Below are positions 39,739-53,800 of a DNA stretch of 64,000 nt, one piece after another. This DNA is from Caprimulgus europaeus. Taxonomy: Eukaryota > Chordata > Aves > Caprimulgiformes > Caprimulgidae. The notes below the pieces were generated by a model. It did not search any database. It worked only from the letters and a program-made list of their open reading frames with translations, and was not told the origin of the DNA. The stretch lies in the NCBI GenBank assembly GCA_907165065.1, contig OU015526.1, positions 67,169,723-67,233,722 of the forward strand. Reading direction: 5' to 3'. Each line of letters begins with the position of its first letter. Position 1 is the stretch's first letter. The position numbers and the translations under genes were made by a program.

Positions 39739-42700
39739 ATATCTATAATTTGTTCATGTGCATTATATAAACAATCTTATATATGTATATGTATACAAAT
39801 AGACATTTGCTTATATACATGTTTTTAACTATATTTAAAAAAAAAAAGTCATTTGTCGCATGATTGTACTTTGTAACTCTTCTGTCACTAGTTGGTCAAT
39901 AACATTCAGAAATGAAACTCCCCAGTAACTAAAACAGAATATAGCTTTTTAAGTTTTATTTGGGAACAGCATATCTAAATACTCCTCTTCAACATTTGAA
40001 GTTCTGATAACTAAATTTTGAAATAATGCTATTAAAAATTCTTGCTAGGGGCTTGTATTCTGTTGCAGTTTGCTAACTTGCTGCATTCTGTATCCATAAC
40101 ACTATGGAAAGTATTCTCTTTATAAGATGTCCAAAATATTACTTTCTTTTTATTTTAGTTTAAAGTTCAATAAAGGTTTTTTGCTTAGGGCAATACAGAC
40201 GATAGAACTGTTCTGGATTTCAGCTTTCCACTGCAATACACGCATCACTTTCTGGAGTGTGCCTGGTCTGGTAGCGTTCCTTATTTGAAAGCAGAGCTTC
40301 CTTTAGACTAAGGTTTTTTTATTTTTATATTCCTGGGGACTCTTTGGAAACATGGCTGTTTTTTGAGCCTTGTAACTGTTGGAAAGTTTTACTTTTCAAA
40401 CTTTATCTTGTTGTTTGGCTTTTCAAGTCATCCTGTTCTGTGCGCTGTATTATGAAATGCTAGGAGACAGCATGTGTCAGTCCGTGCAGAGTGCTGAGCA
40501 GAGAGGTGGAACAGAGCAAAAGGAATAAAACCAGATCATGGGCCTAAATAATAAACCAATCTAACAAACAGAGACACTGATAAGACACTTTCCCATGACT
40601 TTGAAGTGCACAGGATTTGTTCTTTTACAGGTGTTTATTCTGGAGTTACTGTCCTTGGTTGCTTCTTTAAAACATCCCAACCTTGAGTCTCAGATCTAAC
40701 TAAATGTGGTGCGAGTTCCTGACTTCACATTGATTTCAGTGTTGCTGCTTTGCAATACATAAACTTAGCTGAAGTATCATGTAATACCTATGGGAAATAA
40801 ATTAAATTATGCATATTGGTGAACAACATAGTGAAGTTTTTAAGAGCTTGCACCTCTAAAGGTATTTGCATTTACTTGATAGTGAACTGACAAAGCAGCA
40901 CCAGAAAAATGAGGGAGCAGGGCAGAAGGCACAATTGTTAGTCAAAGCTCTCAAACATGAAATCAATAATAAACATGATGTTAATATGGAGCAATAAATG
41001 TGAGAAAATAGTCTAAAAGAAAAAATTTGTTACTTAGTGACCAGTAGAGTTCATTTTGACACATTTCAGTGTTTTTGAATTTATCTAATTGATTAGAGCT
41101 GTGAAGAGAGAGCAAAGGATATTGCAGTTGTGGGTGTAGTGTAATAATAGAGATAACTGTAGAGAAAGGCATAGCTCTGGACATGGTGCAGGAGTATGCA
41201 GGTACTCATTTCAATGAGAGCACCTGTCTGGCATCTCCAAAAGTTTTCAGTTTCTTGAGAAGTGTGTTGGGGCAGTGAAGTTTGATGCACTGCCCTAGTG
41301 TTGCATAATCTCTAGGTACTTTTCAAGGTATAGAATAATGGAAATCTCATGGTTACGTCCTTTTTTACAAAGTTTCATTGAATTGTGTGCAATTAATATA
41401 AAAATTTAGCAAGTAGTTGAAAGAATTAAAAATTAGAATTTCTAGGGTAATTATTTTTTCATTTTACCAAATAGTAGATTGCTACAAGAGCTGTGTACCT
41501 GTAAATGTAGAAGCTTTTATTCTTCACTGTCTTATTTTTCCCAAAGGAATATTGTCATGGTATCCCTTGGAAAAGGTATTGAAGCAGATTTAATTCTGCA
41601 TGCTGAACCTAAATGATACATCAATGCTGCTGAAAGACCATGACTAAATATTTTTCTAATTCTGAAACATTATCTGGAGATTTTTCAGCAGTATCTGTTC
41701 CTAGAACAGTGATAAGCAGAAATACTATTTTAATTCATACCACTAATTTGGAGTCAGAGTCCTTATTCTAGCAGAATTTTCCTATCTAACTCGGTTACCC
41801 TTCTGCTTTATGACCTTACGAGCTGGTGGATAACTGATACTTTGTTGTGTTAGCCAAATAAAAAAATACTCATAGTCACACTTTTGAGTAAATTTAAAAA
41901 GAAAAGTGATAATTTTGTCATGAATTTAACTGAAAGTGTTGGCTTTATGTCAAAGAGTGTTTATCCATAAAAAAGTTGGGTTGGCCATGTTAGGAACAAT
42001 ATTAACACAATTATAAAAATGAAGGGTGGGTTTGTACTTTTTTAAAATTTTCTTTTCTGTTTATGTTGAATCAGTTTCCTGAATTTTATGTGACTTTGTT
42101 CTGGTCTTGCACAAATTTCATCTTCCACCAAACTAGCTAGTCTGATTTTATTTTTTTCCTGTTTTACTGATGTCTATTAGATGCTGTTTCTTCACAACAA
42201 CAACAAAAATAGGTAAAAGACAACTTATATTGGACAGAAGAAATTAGGGAAGTAGAATAGGTATCGTGATGGGAAAGAACGCTCTTTTTGCCTCTGGGAA
42301 CTATTTATTGGGCTTGTGCCTATTTTGAGCTACGTCACAAGATACTGTAAATGCATTTTATTCTTAGCAGCTTAGTGTTGCTAGGATGAACTTTTTTTTT
42401 TGACAGAAAAGACCCTCCCAAAGAGGAAGCAGTTTCAAGCCCAGTCTAATAGACCATGGTGGCATGTTTTGAGTGGTTTTGACTTAAGACTTGAGTGATG
42501 TTGAATTAGTGACCCCTGAGGAGAGTTAGCTTTCCTTACTGTGCTTCTGCATTTTATGGTGCTCATAGTAAGCTTTCTTTATTATATGCAGAAATTAGGT
42601 GAACTCTACTGAAAAGTGATTTGAGGATGGATTTGCCAAGACCCCACATCCTTATTTATCCACTTCTCCTCCCACAGCACTTTCTTAGCTTTTGAGAAGG

Positions 42701-42891
42701 CTTTTGGGATTCTGTCATAGCCCTTGCTAAGCTGAAAATAACTTTTTTTTTTTAGAGAGAGCTTTCTACTCCTTCATCATTGTGCACCTCTTTAAAAGTC
42801 AAGCATCGCTCCTGAATTTTGCATGCTGCATACCCTGCCAGAGAAAAGGAATGGTTTTTTTTAGTGGTATTGCCAAAACTGTCCGGATATT

Positions 42892-43020
42892 ATCACAGGA
42901 TCACAGAATGTCAGGGATTGGAAGGGACCTCGAAAGATCATCTAGTCCAACCCCCCTGCCGGAGCAGGAACACCTACATGAGATCACACAGGAAGGCATC
43001 CAGGCAGGTCTTGAATGTCT
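42892..43020 (-). mobile_element. CR1 LINE, 3' end fragment on the minus strand
   Basis: The reverse complement of a CR1 tail: atcacagaatgtcaggga, ttggaagggacctcgaaaga, ccaacccccctgccggagca. It is nearly the same as the first 129 bases of the copy at 44468. It stops where a perfect palindrome begins (43021). Confidence 0.93.
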
Positions 43021-43042
43021 CATAATCATAATTATGATTATG
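43021..43042. repeat. Perfect 22-bp AT-rich palindrome
   Basis: cataatcataa followed directly by its reverse complement ttatgattatg. It abuts the truncated end of a CR1 fragment. Confidence 0.95.
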
Positions 43043-44467
43043 ACTTGGTAATTTTAGGCCATTTTGTTGTAATAGAGTAGTCATAATGCCACTACTGAAG
43101 GAACTAAAAATACAAGAGGAATGTACTCTTGTGTTTTCCCTTTAGAAACTTACCGTCTCTTCATCTTGCATGGCTCTTCAGTTGTGAGCATATTCAACCT
43201 CCTTCTTGCAGGAGGTTGTCCCATTCCATTTGAAAGTGCCAGCCTGCATTCTCTATTTGTCTTTGCAATGTCATTCATTATATTCCACCTCACTTTATGT
43301 ATAGTGTATTATACTACCATGGTCTGCTAACCTACAGTGTTCACTATACTAAACCCTCTTTTAAGAACGTGTTATGTATATGTGGAAAAAAAATTGAAAA
43401 AACAAATCCAGAAAATGGGAGGAAAACACCAAAAAGGTCAAAATTGTAGTCCTTTCAAAACCTCCCATCCTTGTTCAGTTTTTGTAGGTATGCTGAATTT
43501 GAGTCCTAGAGAATTAGGCTAGATTTTCAGATCTGTATCTGTAGGCACTACTATAATTTTAGAAATCTATCCTTCAGTCCCTTTAGGGTGAGATTTGTCT
43601 TCATTTGCAGTGCAGCTAGAGAAGCAACGTGCTGTCACAAACCTTAAATATTAATCTGTACTAATTGTATCACTGAATATGCGAGGACTCAAAAACCCCC
43701 AGTAATGAAACTTTGGAAGATACTCAGTTAGTGTTCTACCTGCTTCTCTCACGTTGAGAGAATCTGAAAAATTCTCTCTATAATATAATATACTTTACAG
43801 GGAAAATATATTTCTTTGTAGATACCTCGATAACTCTATATATGGATATATAGATATCTATTCTATCTATGTAGTTCATATATATGAAAATTAGTTTTGT
43901 TGCTGACAACCCATTATATCTAGTATAGCATTACTCATTTTTGTTAACTGGGTGTTATCAACTTATTTTCTGTGTCAGTAAGAAGTAATTCTTGATAGAA
44001 GTAGTCACAGAAATATTTTCAACTTGTTGGCATGCACTGCTACTTAATGATATTCATTAAACAGCTATGACTTGTGTAAATTCAATTTCTGTGTAGGTTA
44101 TAGAGATTAAAATTCTATATTACACAGTGCTGTGTAGCAGTTAGTCACCACAGTGGGCTCATTAAATGCAGAGATGTTTATTTGCTCTGAGTTGGGTCAG
44201 AGCACATGATGAGCCAGCGTGAGGGAGTAGATCATTACTGATTGAGCATATTCCAGTGTGATGGAATAGAGGAATCCACTTGAGCATTGCTGCAGGTAGT
44301 GAGTAGAATGAGGATGTTTTGGGATATCAATATTAGTAAACCCAGGTGAAAACTGGGTTTCAGGCAATTTTCTTCCCTTCTGTTCTATGAAATTTAAGTA
44401 TCTACTGTTTCTGAAAGCTTTTACTTTTAGGGAAAAAAAATGGTTTTAAACTACTAAGAGAAAATAG

Positions 44468-45098
44468 ATCACAGAATCACAGAATGTCAGGGATTGGAAG
44501 GGACCTTGAAAGATCATCCAGTCCAATCCCCCTGCCAGAGCAGGAACACCTAGATGAAATCACACAGGAAGGCATCCAGGCGGGTCTTGAATATCTCCAG
44601 AGAAGGAAACTCCACAACCTCCCTGGGCAGCCTGTCCCAGTGCTCTGTTACCCTCACTGTAAAGAAGTTTCTTCTCAAGTTTAAGCGGAACCTCCTGTGT
44701 TCTAGCTTGCACCCATTGCTCCTTGTCCTATCACTGGACACCACTGTGAAGAGCCTGGCTCCCTCCTCCTGACACTCACCCTTCATATATTTATAAACAT
44801 TAATGAGGTCCCCCTTCAGTCTCCTCTTCTCCAAGCTAAAGGGACCCAGCTCCCTCAGCCTTTCCTCATAAGGGAGATGCTCCACTCCCTTAATCATCTT
44901 GGTGGCTCTGTGTTGGACTCTCTCAAGCAGTTTCCTGTCCTTCTTGAACTGTGGGGCCCAGAACTGGACACAATATTCCAGATGTGGCCTCACCAGGGCA
45001 GAGTAGAGGAGGAGGAGAACCTCTCTTGACCTACTAACCTCACCCCTTCTAATGCACCCCAGGATGCCATTGGCCTTCCTGGCCACAAGGGCACAGCG
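44468..45098 (-). mobile_element. CR1 LINE 3' part with an intact C-terminal ORF2 segment
   Basis: A 630-bp CR1 copy on the minus strand. Its reading frame 45086-44550 is open for 178 codons and covers the C-terminal end of the CR1 reverse-transcriptase protein, with [35 protein letters not shown] and [16 protein letters not shown]. Full ORF2 proteins are several times longer, so the element is 5' truncated and cannot move by itself. The uninterrupted frame and clean tail make it the youngest-looking copy in the window. Confidence 0.96.
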
Positions 45099-46441
45099 TT
45101 ATAAATATAAACATGGGGAGTGACTAAGGGAAACTTTTAAATCTAATAGAATGAAGATTCTTACAGTAACTCTCACATATTTTGATACAAATGCTTATCT
45201 AGACATAAAGTTTGAAAAGCTATAACCAGTCTGTTTAGAGAGGAGTTTGTAGATACCTGAGTTTGAAAAGATATTTAACAATTGAAAGGATTTTTTGGAA
45301 TTTAACCATTCTGAGAGGTGAGGTTTTATCATCTTAGTTCTTGAGTGATGCAGCAGATAATAGGATTAAATTATGTCAGAAATGTACAAAATCTGAAATC
45401 TTGTCAGAGCTAGCAAACTGCTGTGTTTACAAGGCCAGAGAAAACAAAGCATTAGAGTAGGAAAAACCTTTCTTTTTCAAATCTTAAATAAATATGATAG
45501 ACTTCTTATTAAAATCAGTTTCTTCTTGCTATTGAAAATGATACTGTTGTGTCTACTTCACATTTTTTGTCATAGACTTTGCAAATGTCTCATGTTTGCG
45601 AAATTCCTTCTATCTAAGATTTCAAAGGGCTAAGGTTGTGTCTATGCTGAAAACTCTATAACATTTTCTGTGAGGTTGAGTGCTAGTTCAGTGCCTGAGT
45701 AAGGCTGGGTACTGGAATTGAAATTACAACAGCTCAGTCTTAGCGTGGGTTCATCTAGCTCATTCCTTGCCAATAAGGGTCATTGTGCTGCTTTGCCTGA
45801 ACTAATTCTAGTTTCTGAGGCAAAATACTCAAAGCAATCATAAACCTTTATGCTAAGTTGTAAGTTACTTTGGAAAAAGGTTCCAGAGTTAAGAATTTAC
45901 AGATGTAGGTAGAGATTTAATGCAATTCAACCAGAATTGGTCAATCTTACTATTTTTTCTAACATAGATATTGAAACAAAACAAAGAAAAATGAACAAAC
46001 AACTCAATGAGCACCTTAATTTGTGCTTTAGTATTTCCACAAGCATAATCCTTGGCTTCTGAAGTATTAGCTGTTCTGATGAATATGACATAAACTTTTC
46101 AATTACTCTGATGAAAATGAAAACTTGTGTTTCCAGGATATTTTTAAGCTAGCTCATAGGAATGTAGCATTAAAGATCATTAAGTTAGAGAGCAGTTATT
46201 TTTGGCACATGCTGCTGCTCTTTTTTCTCTTTTTTTTTTCTCATTATTTTTATCTTCCCTCTTTTCCCCAAAATACATGTCCTACTGTGCATATTTTTTC
46301 CTGTTTGTCTGCCAACCTGTGTACTCTTTCCAGTTCAATTGTTGAACCCCATCCTCTCCAGTGAGCCTCTTCAGCTACCCTAGCATGCCTCCCGTGTGGG
46401 GCTCTTAAATTTCATGCTATGAGGCTTGGTTTGTGGGGACT

Positions 46442-46466
46442 TGTGTGTGTGTGTGTGTGTGTGTGT
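46442..46466. repeat. (TG)n microsatellite
   Basis: Twelve TG units plus T, followed by an atgcatgcatg stretch. Confidence 0.95.
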
Positions 46467-47434
46467 ATGCATGCATGTAGCCTGTTATGTCTTTAGTGTG
46501 CCAGAGTGGTGGAACAGAGCAAGTGGCAGAGGTGTGTGTGAGTCAGTGGCTGAGCTGGGAAGGGGAGAACAATGGCTTAGCTAGCAGTTCCCTGCCATGG
46601 AAGGAGATTTTATGGACAGCATCTTCCTAGATGAGACTGGCATTGAGCCTGCTCTCCCATTGCGTTACCAGTGTATCCACCTCTTTTATGACATGATGGC
46701 TTGGTGCTTACCTGATACATAATGAGTCCATGGCTGATTCCTCTGTGGATCCAGGAACCTGGTCTGAATTAAGAGGACCGTTTAGATCCTTATTGAGAGT
46801 CATTTCTATTGCACACACTTTATACACAGAGTGTAACAAGCCAAATAAGGATGAGTTATTCCTTTGTTCTCGTAGGCAGCTCATCAAGGCTTCTTTACCT
46901 ACAACAGAGATTTGGATGTCAGTCCTGGCACTGCTGCCTTCTTCCAACCTTTCCCTACCTCCCAGGAAGCTGACATTTTAGCTATTCAGGATGTAATTGA
47001 TTTTTTTTTAATTCCTTAACCATGCTGTTGTCAGGGAGGATTAGAAGGCACACAGTGTCTGCGGAATATTTTCAACAATAGATGTTAGTCTACTGCACAG
47101 CTTCATTACTAAGAATAAACTAAATTTTCATAAATCCTTTAAAACTACACTGCCTCTCCTGGTAGAAGGGCTTTTTTTCACCAAACTGCAATGTCTGGTA
47201 GCATTTAAAATCTAAAATTTATTTCTGCTTAAAAAAGAAATTGTGTATACCACTAAGTTTACTTAAGAGCCGTTTTTAATATTCTTGGTTTTGTGATTCA
47301 GTGACTGAAATCTTGGTTTCCTCTGCTGTCCAGTGCCCCTTACAGTCCTGCAATTACTTCTAGGCAAGTATGAGAAATAGCTTAGAATTACTGGAGAGAA
47401 TCAGTTGGGATGTGAAAAGTAACATTTCTGATTA

Positions 47435-47855
47435 AGGGACTGGAGGTTACTAAGGAGCTGGAGCATCCTTGGTATGAAGAGAGGCTGAGAGAGCTTGGAC
47501 TGCTCAGCCTGGAGAAAGCTCATGGGGGATCTTATCCATGTGTCTAAACACCTGGTAGGAGAGACTGAAGGTGAGGGAGACAGATTCTTCCCAGTTATGC
47601 CCAGTGAAAGAACGAGGGACAATGGACTGAGGTTAAACACACGTGGAATTGAATCAGAACACAATCCCTGCACACAGACTTTCTTACTGTGAGAGTGGTG
47701 AGACACTGGCACAGATGACCTAGGGAAATTGTGCAGTCTCCACCCTTGGAGATGGTTGAAACCCAACTGGATGCAGTCCTGGGCAACCTGCTGTAGCTGA
47801 CCTTTGATTAGGTAGGGGGGTTGGACTTGATAAGCTCAAAACTGTGATATACATG
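47435..47855 (+). mobile_element. CR1 LINE, diverged 3' end fragment
   Basis: Reads aagagaggctgagagagctt, ggactgctcagcctggagaa, tttcttactgtgagagtggt and ggggggttggacttgataag. It has several small indels and has lost the usual ccttccaaccc stretch, so it is older than the copies at 39258 and 44468. Confidence 0.88.
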
Positions 47856-50800
47856 GCAGGGATTTGTCATGTAATTTTCCAATAGGATTTTTGAGGCTTC
47901 TTAGAGCTTGCTTTTAGTGATTGGTTTGCAATGGACTCTTGTCACATTCAGTACTGTATGTTGATAGTAAGATATCTGTTGCCTTGATCTAGAAATTCTT
48001 CAAACTCTCCAAATAATCCCTCATAGTTATGTTGAAATTTGACTCTTTAGAATTGTTACCATCTATGTGGACTCAAGCAGTTTCAGGGAGCCTTCCACTC
48101 TTGTTATTCATTGCTTTATAGTGTGTTTAGTGTGCCTCACACAAGGATATAACAGCAGCCTGAATTGCCTTGCTTTTTCAGCAAAGGACAAGTTAGGGCT
48201 GGAGAGAGTTGAGTAATGTTTTGTGAATACTCTTGGCCTGGGATAATATCTGATGAGTACTCATTTCTGTGTTTTTTTGTGTACATTTGCATACAAAGTT
48301 CTGGATTATTTTTTTTCTGCATATTTTCACAGGGAATACTTACTAGTGGGAATGCTTGCAAAATGCAAACTTAAAGTAGAATGTTTACTGAATATGTATT
48401 TGCAGCAGTGGTGTTGGCCAGGAATAAAATTGAAATGGTCACTTCTACCCTGAATTTAAATTCTTCCCTGCTTTCTCCACAAATAAAATAATTTGGGTCA
48501 AAAATGAAATAAGCTGAGGATGACTGTTTAGTGATGAATGCCCTTTTTCCAGTGGAGTGGACCCTAGTTCTGGAGTGACTGTGGATAGTGACCCAAATTC
48601 AGTGGCAACTGAATGTAAAATAATATATGTAAAATAATGTAAAATATAGATACTGCCTTTCGAGTTAACTTGTCCCCTCTACACCTGCTGCCAGTTAGTC
48701 TTCCTTGTTTTAAATCAAGGTGGGACAGCTTCAAGAGGAAGACTTGAGTGTCTGCTTGTATGTGCTCTCTTGTGTGACAATTGGGAGCTTTTTGTGGTTC
48801 GTAGCTGCTGTGTTAGAGGTGGGCACAAGGATAAACCTGCAGATCTACCCCGTGTCTGACCTCTTTCTGGTCCAGTGCTCTGTTGAATTAAAAAGGGCCC
48901 TGGCACTGCTTCTCCTTCAGCCTTCCTGCTGGGTCTGTTGTGAAGGAAATCAGCAGTGATAGTTTTGCAGGGGGTGTGCTGGCAGCTGTGCCCTGCTATT
49001 GCCTGCCAGCCTCAGACTGTCAGCATAGGTGTGTGGTTTGCAAATCCTGATGGGGCCAGAGGTAAGCTTGGAGCTGCTCAGTTGTCAAGGCTGAGGCCAT
49101 TGGGATGTGCCCAGAAGCCAACCTGCAGGCATGTAGGGACCTCTTACAGTTGAAAGCTTAAATACCTGGAGACTTTAAATACCTGCAAAGCTAGGTAGCA
49201 GGTGTGTGGAGGTTTAGAGTATTCTGTTTAAAACTCACATGTGGACATCTCTGTCTTTTTGGGAGTTTACGCTCGACTTTTTACTGTCACTTTCTGCAGT
49301 TGGTCTTTTCTAACCTTTAGCCTAGTCTGTGAAATGCTTCATGGAGAATTGTCTGGAGAATTCCTTGCATCTCTTTCCTTGTGCGTATTTCTCCTTGAAA
49401 ATAAAGTCACCTTATAATTCCAAAAGAGTATAGATCATTTGGGAGAGAAAAAGCAAGCAAATTATTTACAGGTTACAGTAGCCGTGTAGTTCATGCTGCT
49501 TGTTGTGCAGAATGGTAATGACTAAACAGACATGAAACAACTCTGTTTTGTCAGGCCAATAATGTATTAAATGAAACATTTTTAAGTAATTCAAAACAAG
49601 ATAGCTCTTGACTTCTTTGACTCTTAATGGTACTGCACTGTGTTAACTGAACATTTGTCTTTCAAATGGCAGTTGATGAATAAGTCTCTAAATATGCCTG
49701 TAGAAATAATTGCAGTAATACTTTCATGTTAGAAGTCATTTCCCAATGGACTTTTTTTTAATCTGCATATGTGGAAAGAGAAGTTCCATAAAAAGCAAAA
49801 CATCTAATTAATAGAAGACTGAAGTCATTCTCCCCTTTTGAAGACATTAGTTATAGATGTGCTTATTTTTGGAAGTTTTGAAATACATGTCCTGTGGCGA
49901 GATTTGACTTGAAAATGAAATTCCCCTGCAGGCCCTGAAAAAAAAATTGGATTTCTCTAAATGCAGGACCACAAAATCCCAGATGACACTGGGTACAGCA
50001 TGACAAGCAGACCAACCTGAGGTGTTTGGAAGGGCTTTAATGAAAACAAATAAAATGCTTTAGAATACTTTTCTTCATTGTTTTAGCCCCACATCCTGTG
50101 GATAATAAAGATTCTAGTACAACAATGGATGCTTTAATTATTGTGATTAACCATATTTTTAGAGTTGTTTTTCCTGTTATGTGGAATATGAAACTGAAAT
50201 GAAAAAAAATTGAACTAAACTTAAAAAATGCCTGACTACGTTCGGACCAAGTTATAGCTCACACTTTAATCTGAAATCCTGTTGCATTTAAGATTGATTC
50301 ATCAGGAACTGAAAAAGTACAGAATTTCATTATGATGAGTTAAGAAGAATTTGGTCTTAGCATTCTTTGAAGACCAGAGTTCTTCACACCTAACAAGCTG
50401 AGGTTTGTTGATGGTAACTGAGCTGCTTTATAAACTGAAGCGGGCTAGCATTGTGTTCAACTTTGAGATCTGAACATGCTCCTGTTCAGATGAAGAGCAT
50501 TACTACCTAGGTCATTCCAGATTTAAATCTCAAATCTGCCAGGGACTTTCTCTACAGAGACAAATGAAGGATTATTTTTTTTTCCTTTTAATCCTTAACT
50601 AATGTTTCTTTGTACAAAGGAGTTGAAAGAATTTAGATTTTTTTTCTGCAGGAGGAAGTCAGCCATGTTTTTACCTATGTCAACACATCAAATCCAAGGC
50701 AGTTCTAAACACGGTACTGTAAGGTGTAAAAAGCAGTTTTTCACCTTTGAAGAAACTCCTGCCAGAAATGACAGTATTTATAGTATAAGGATCCAACTTT

Positions 50801-53800
50801 CTGGTTTAGCATGCAGTATACTGGGCTGTAGTGCTCTGCAGGGATCATTAATGTCTCCCCCTTTTAGATCTGTCTCGAAATACAAGCTGCAGACCTTTTG
50901 TATATCTGTGAGTTAACAATTTAAAGTAATAATTAAGGTCCAAAATATTTGAGGATATGAGCTCAATGTTGATTTTGAAGACACTGGAAATACAAATGGA
51001 AATGCTACTTTAAAAATGTTACTTTAAAATGTCATCCAAGTGTGTCACAACAGCTACAGTCAGTACAGTATTTGTTACCCTGAACTTTTTTAAAGGCTGT
51101 TTGTCTGTACCAAAAGAATACTTGTGGTTGAGATGTATATTTTGGGGAAGTTTAGGAGTAAAGGTTATTTCTTCGGGATATATGAGTAAATGAATCCAAA
51201 ATACTCATGGGAGGTGGATTCCATGAAACTCGTCCTCTGACACAACCCTTGATCTGTGAGCTTTTATTTCTGGACTGTGTCACTTATGTGAAAAGATACA
51301 AAAATACATCTCTCTTTAGTTCCTTATGAAGAGGTTACACTTAGCAATCTCGTGCATGTCCCATGCTATTAACATAATCTTAATTTATTTGTCAGAATGA
51401 CTGTTTCAAAATTCACTGAGTAAGGCATTTTTCTCTTACTTGGATCTCTAATTTAGATATTAATCCAACATTGCCACCTTTTCAGACAAGTCTTACTTAT
51501 ATTAGGCTGTCTTCTTTCAAGTACAGCTTGCATACAGATTTCTTAGTGCTTATCATGCATTTCCTGACTAGGACATACAATCATTAGAGGGCTAAAAGTG
51601 ATTGTTCTGGATTGCAGCAATCTATTTTCTCCTTTGATTAAAAACAAAGTCTTTTACAGAAAATAGAAAGTTTTTATTTGCCTTGACTTTGAAGTATATT
51701 TTAGTCTGGTTTCCTTTTAGACATGTCAAAGATCATAGTTTGGTTTTTGTTTGTTTGGTTGTTTTTTTTTTCCTAAAAGATGACCTCTGGCATATTGGAG
51801 GGACTAGTGCTTTGCTTTCTATTTTCTGTAAAGGACTTTCTTTTTAGCCAGAGGCTCACTAGTCCTTTTGAGCAATTGACAGGCACCTATGCCACAAGGA
51901 CCAAGTGTGAATCATACTAGTGTTTAGCATCACAATAGAGGAGGAGGGGAGAATAATAATAATAATGATAAAAAGTACAATCACACAGCTCAATAATACC
52001 CTGCATACTTTTTTTAAAGGCCATAATCTGCCTCGTTTGAGCACTACACATGGAGAGTACTACAGTGCTCAAACCTTTCTGCAGTGTTCCTGGGGATGCT
52101 GGGGTTTTTTTTAGGAGTCTTTGTGAAATTGATCAACACTACAATACTTCCTTGCCCTTCACTGGAGGCTCTGTCCTTGGCATACGTAAAGGAAGGAACA
52201 CAAATCTTTTGAGACAAATGGATCTTAAAGGATGTTCAGTTAGACAGTTGAGCAATAGCTTTGCTTGCAAATCTAACTATTGTCAGTCTTTTATTTTCTG
52301 AGTTACTTTTAATATAGCTCCCTGCTGCATCTCGTCCTGGCACCTTCGTCATGATTGCCTTTACTATGTAACATTTTCATTTAAAGTAGAAATTAATAGT
52401 TTTATTCACTAGCAGTGTCTCATGGGTAGCAGGGCTATGGCTGCTTAGTTGATTAGCTTATAATTAATTAGCGAGCTGGTTCCAGAAAAGTCTATGTGAA
52501 AGGGACATTCTTATTGCAGCCTCTAAAACTGCAGTATGGTTTAGATGTATTCAGGTCAATGTTAACATCAGCTAGCTTGGGTGGTAATGGCAATGTAGTT
52601 GTGAGACCCTGAAGTCTTGTCCAAGCTGCATGACATGCCAAAGGAACAGGGTGGATCAATCCCTATGGAGATCTGGGCTCCTTTGGCTAGACTTCTGCCC
52701 AGAAGCCAGAGTAGCTCACTTCCAGCTGCTCAAAGCAGCTGGACTGCAGTGGAGAAGCACCCTCCAAGGCTTCAGTTTCTTCGAGTTCTTTCTGAAGCTG
52801 ACTGTCTGCTGTAGTTGCTGGACTCTGTGCTGCTTTGATTGCCTTCCTTTACTTTGCGAGGGAAGCTTCTTTCCTCACCAAGCCTGAAAGTATGTTGTAA
52901 AGATGTAGATGATGACATGGATTTGGAGTAAGACTAAACAACAGCTGAATTTTCTTATCATATTAGAGAAAAAGACTGTCTCTACAGTGTTGTAAAGTAA
53001 TACTGCACACAGAGGATCAAAACCATGTAATGCTTCACTTGACAACTGGTATAGCAGTGTATAAATGCTTCTGTCAAAGGAAGAAATGTGTGCTTTTATA
53101 ATAAAAACAGATGTGGCAGCCTGAAAACTTTGAGAGAGACTTGGCACTTTTGTTTCTTTTTCATCTTCTTGTGGTATTACGGATATATTTTTGTGTATTT
53201 AATTTATTTCTGAAGAGATGGACAAAGCTAGTAACCAGTAGAATATATTTTATTTATAAAATCTGAAAGAAATTGTTACAGATTGTAGATATTTGCTGCA
53301 AACTTATAGTATAAAGAAATTAATAGTTAAAAGAAAAAGTGAAGTCTGTATACCATTTGCTATTCTCATTCTTCAGCTGGTACTTAAACTTGTAACCACT
53401 CTATTTTTGGCATAGTGGGAAATCTCTGAAAGAACTTGTAGCAAGTTTACTTCTTTATTAGATACTTGATATGGCAATATTGGGAAAAGGTGAAGGAGGA
53501 AATGGTATTTAGCTCTCTTTCCAGGAGTTTTAGACCCTTTTGGGTTATTCTAAAATACCAACAATACCAAAATAAATTACAGCCTTGGAATAGCAGTATC
53601 AAAATCCAATTTTATATAAATATATTTTGGAGTGTAGTAAAGCGTAGCAAGTTTTTGTAAGACTTCAAGCTTCCACCCCTCCCCCCCCCTTTCTTTCCTC
53701 GTTTCTCTCACCAGAGAGCTGAAGTAATCTTCAGGTCAGAGCATAAATACCATTAATAGGCTGTGCCATAAGCAGAACAGTTTGGACAGAAGGTAAAGAG

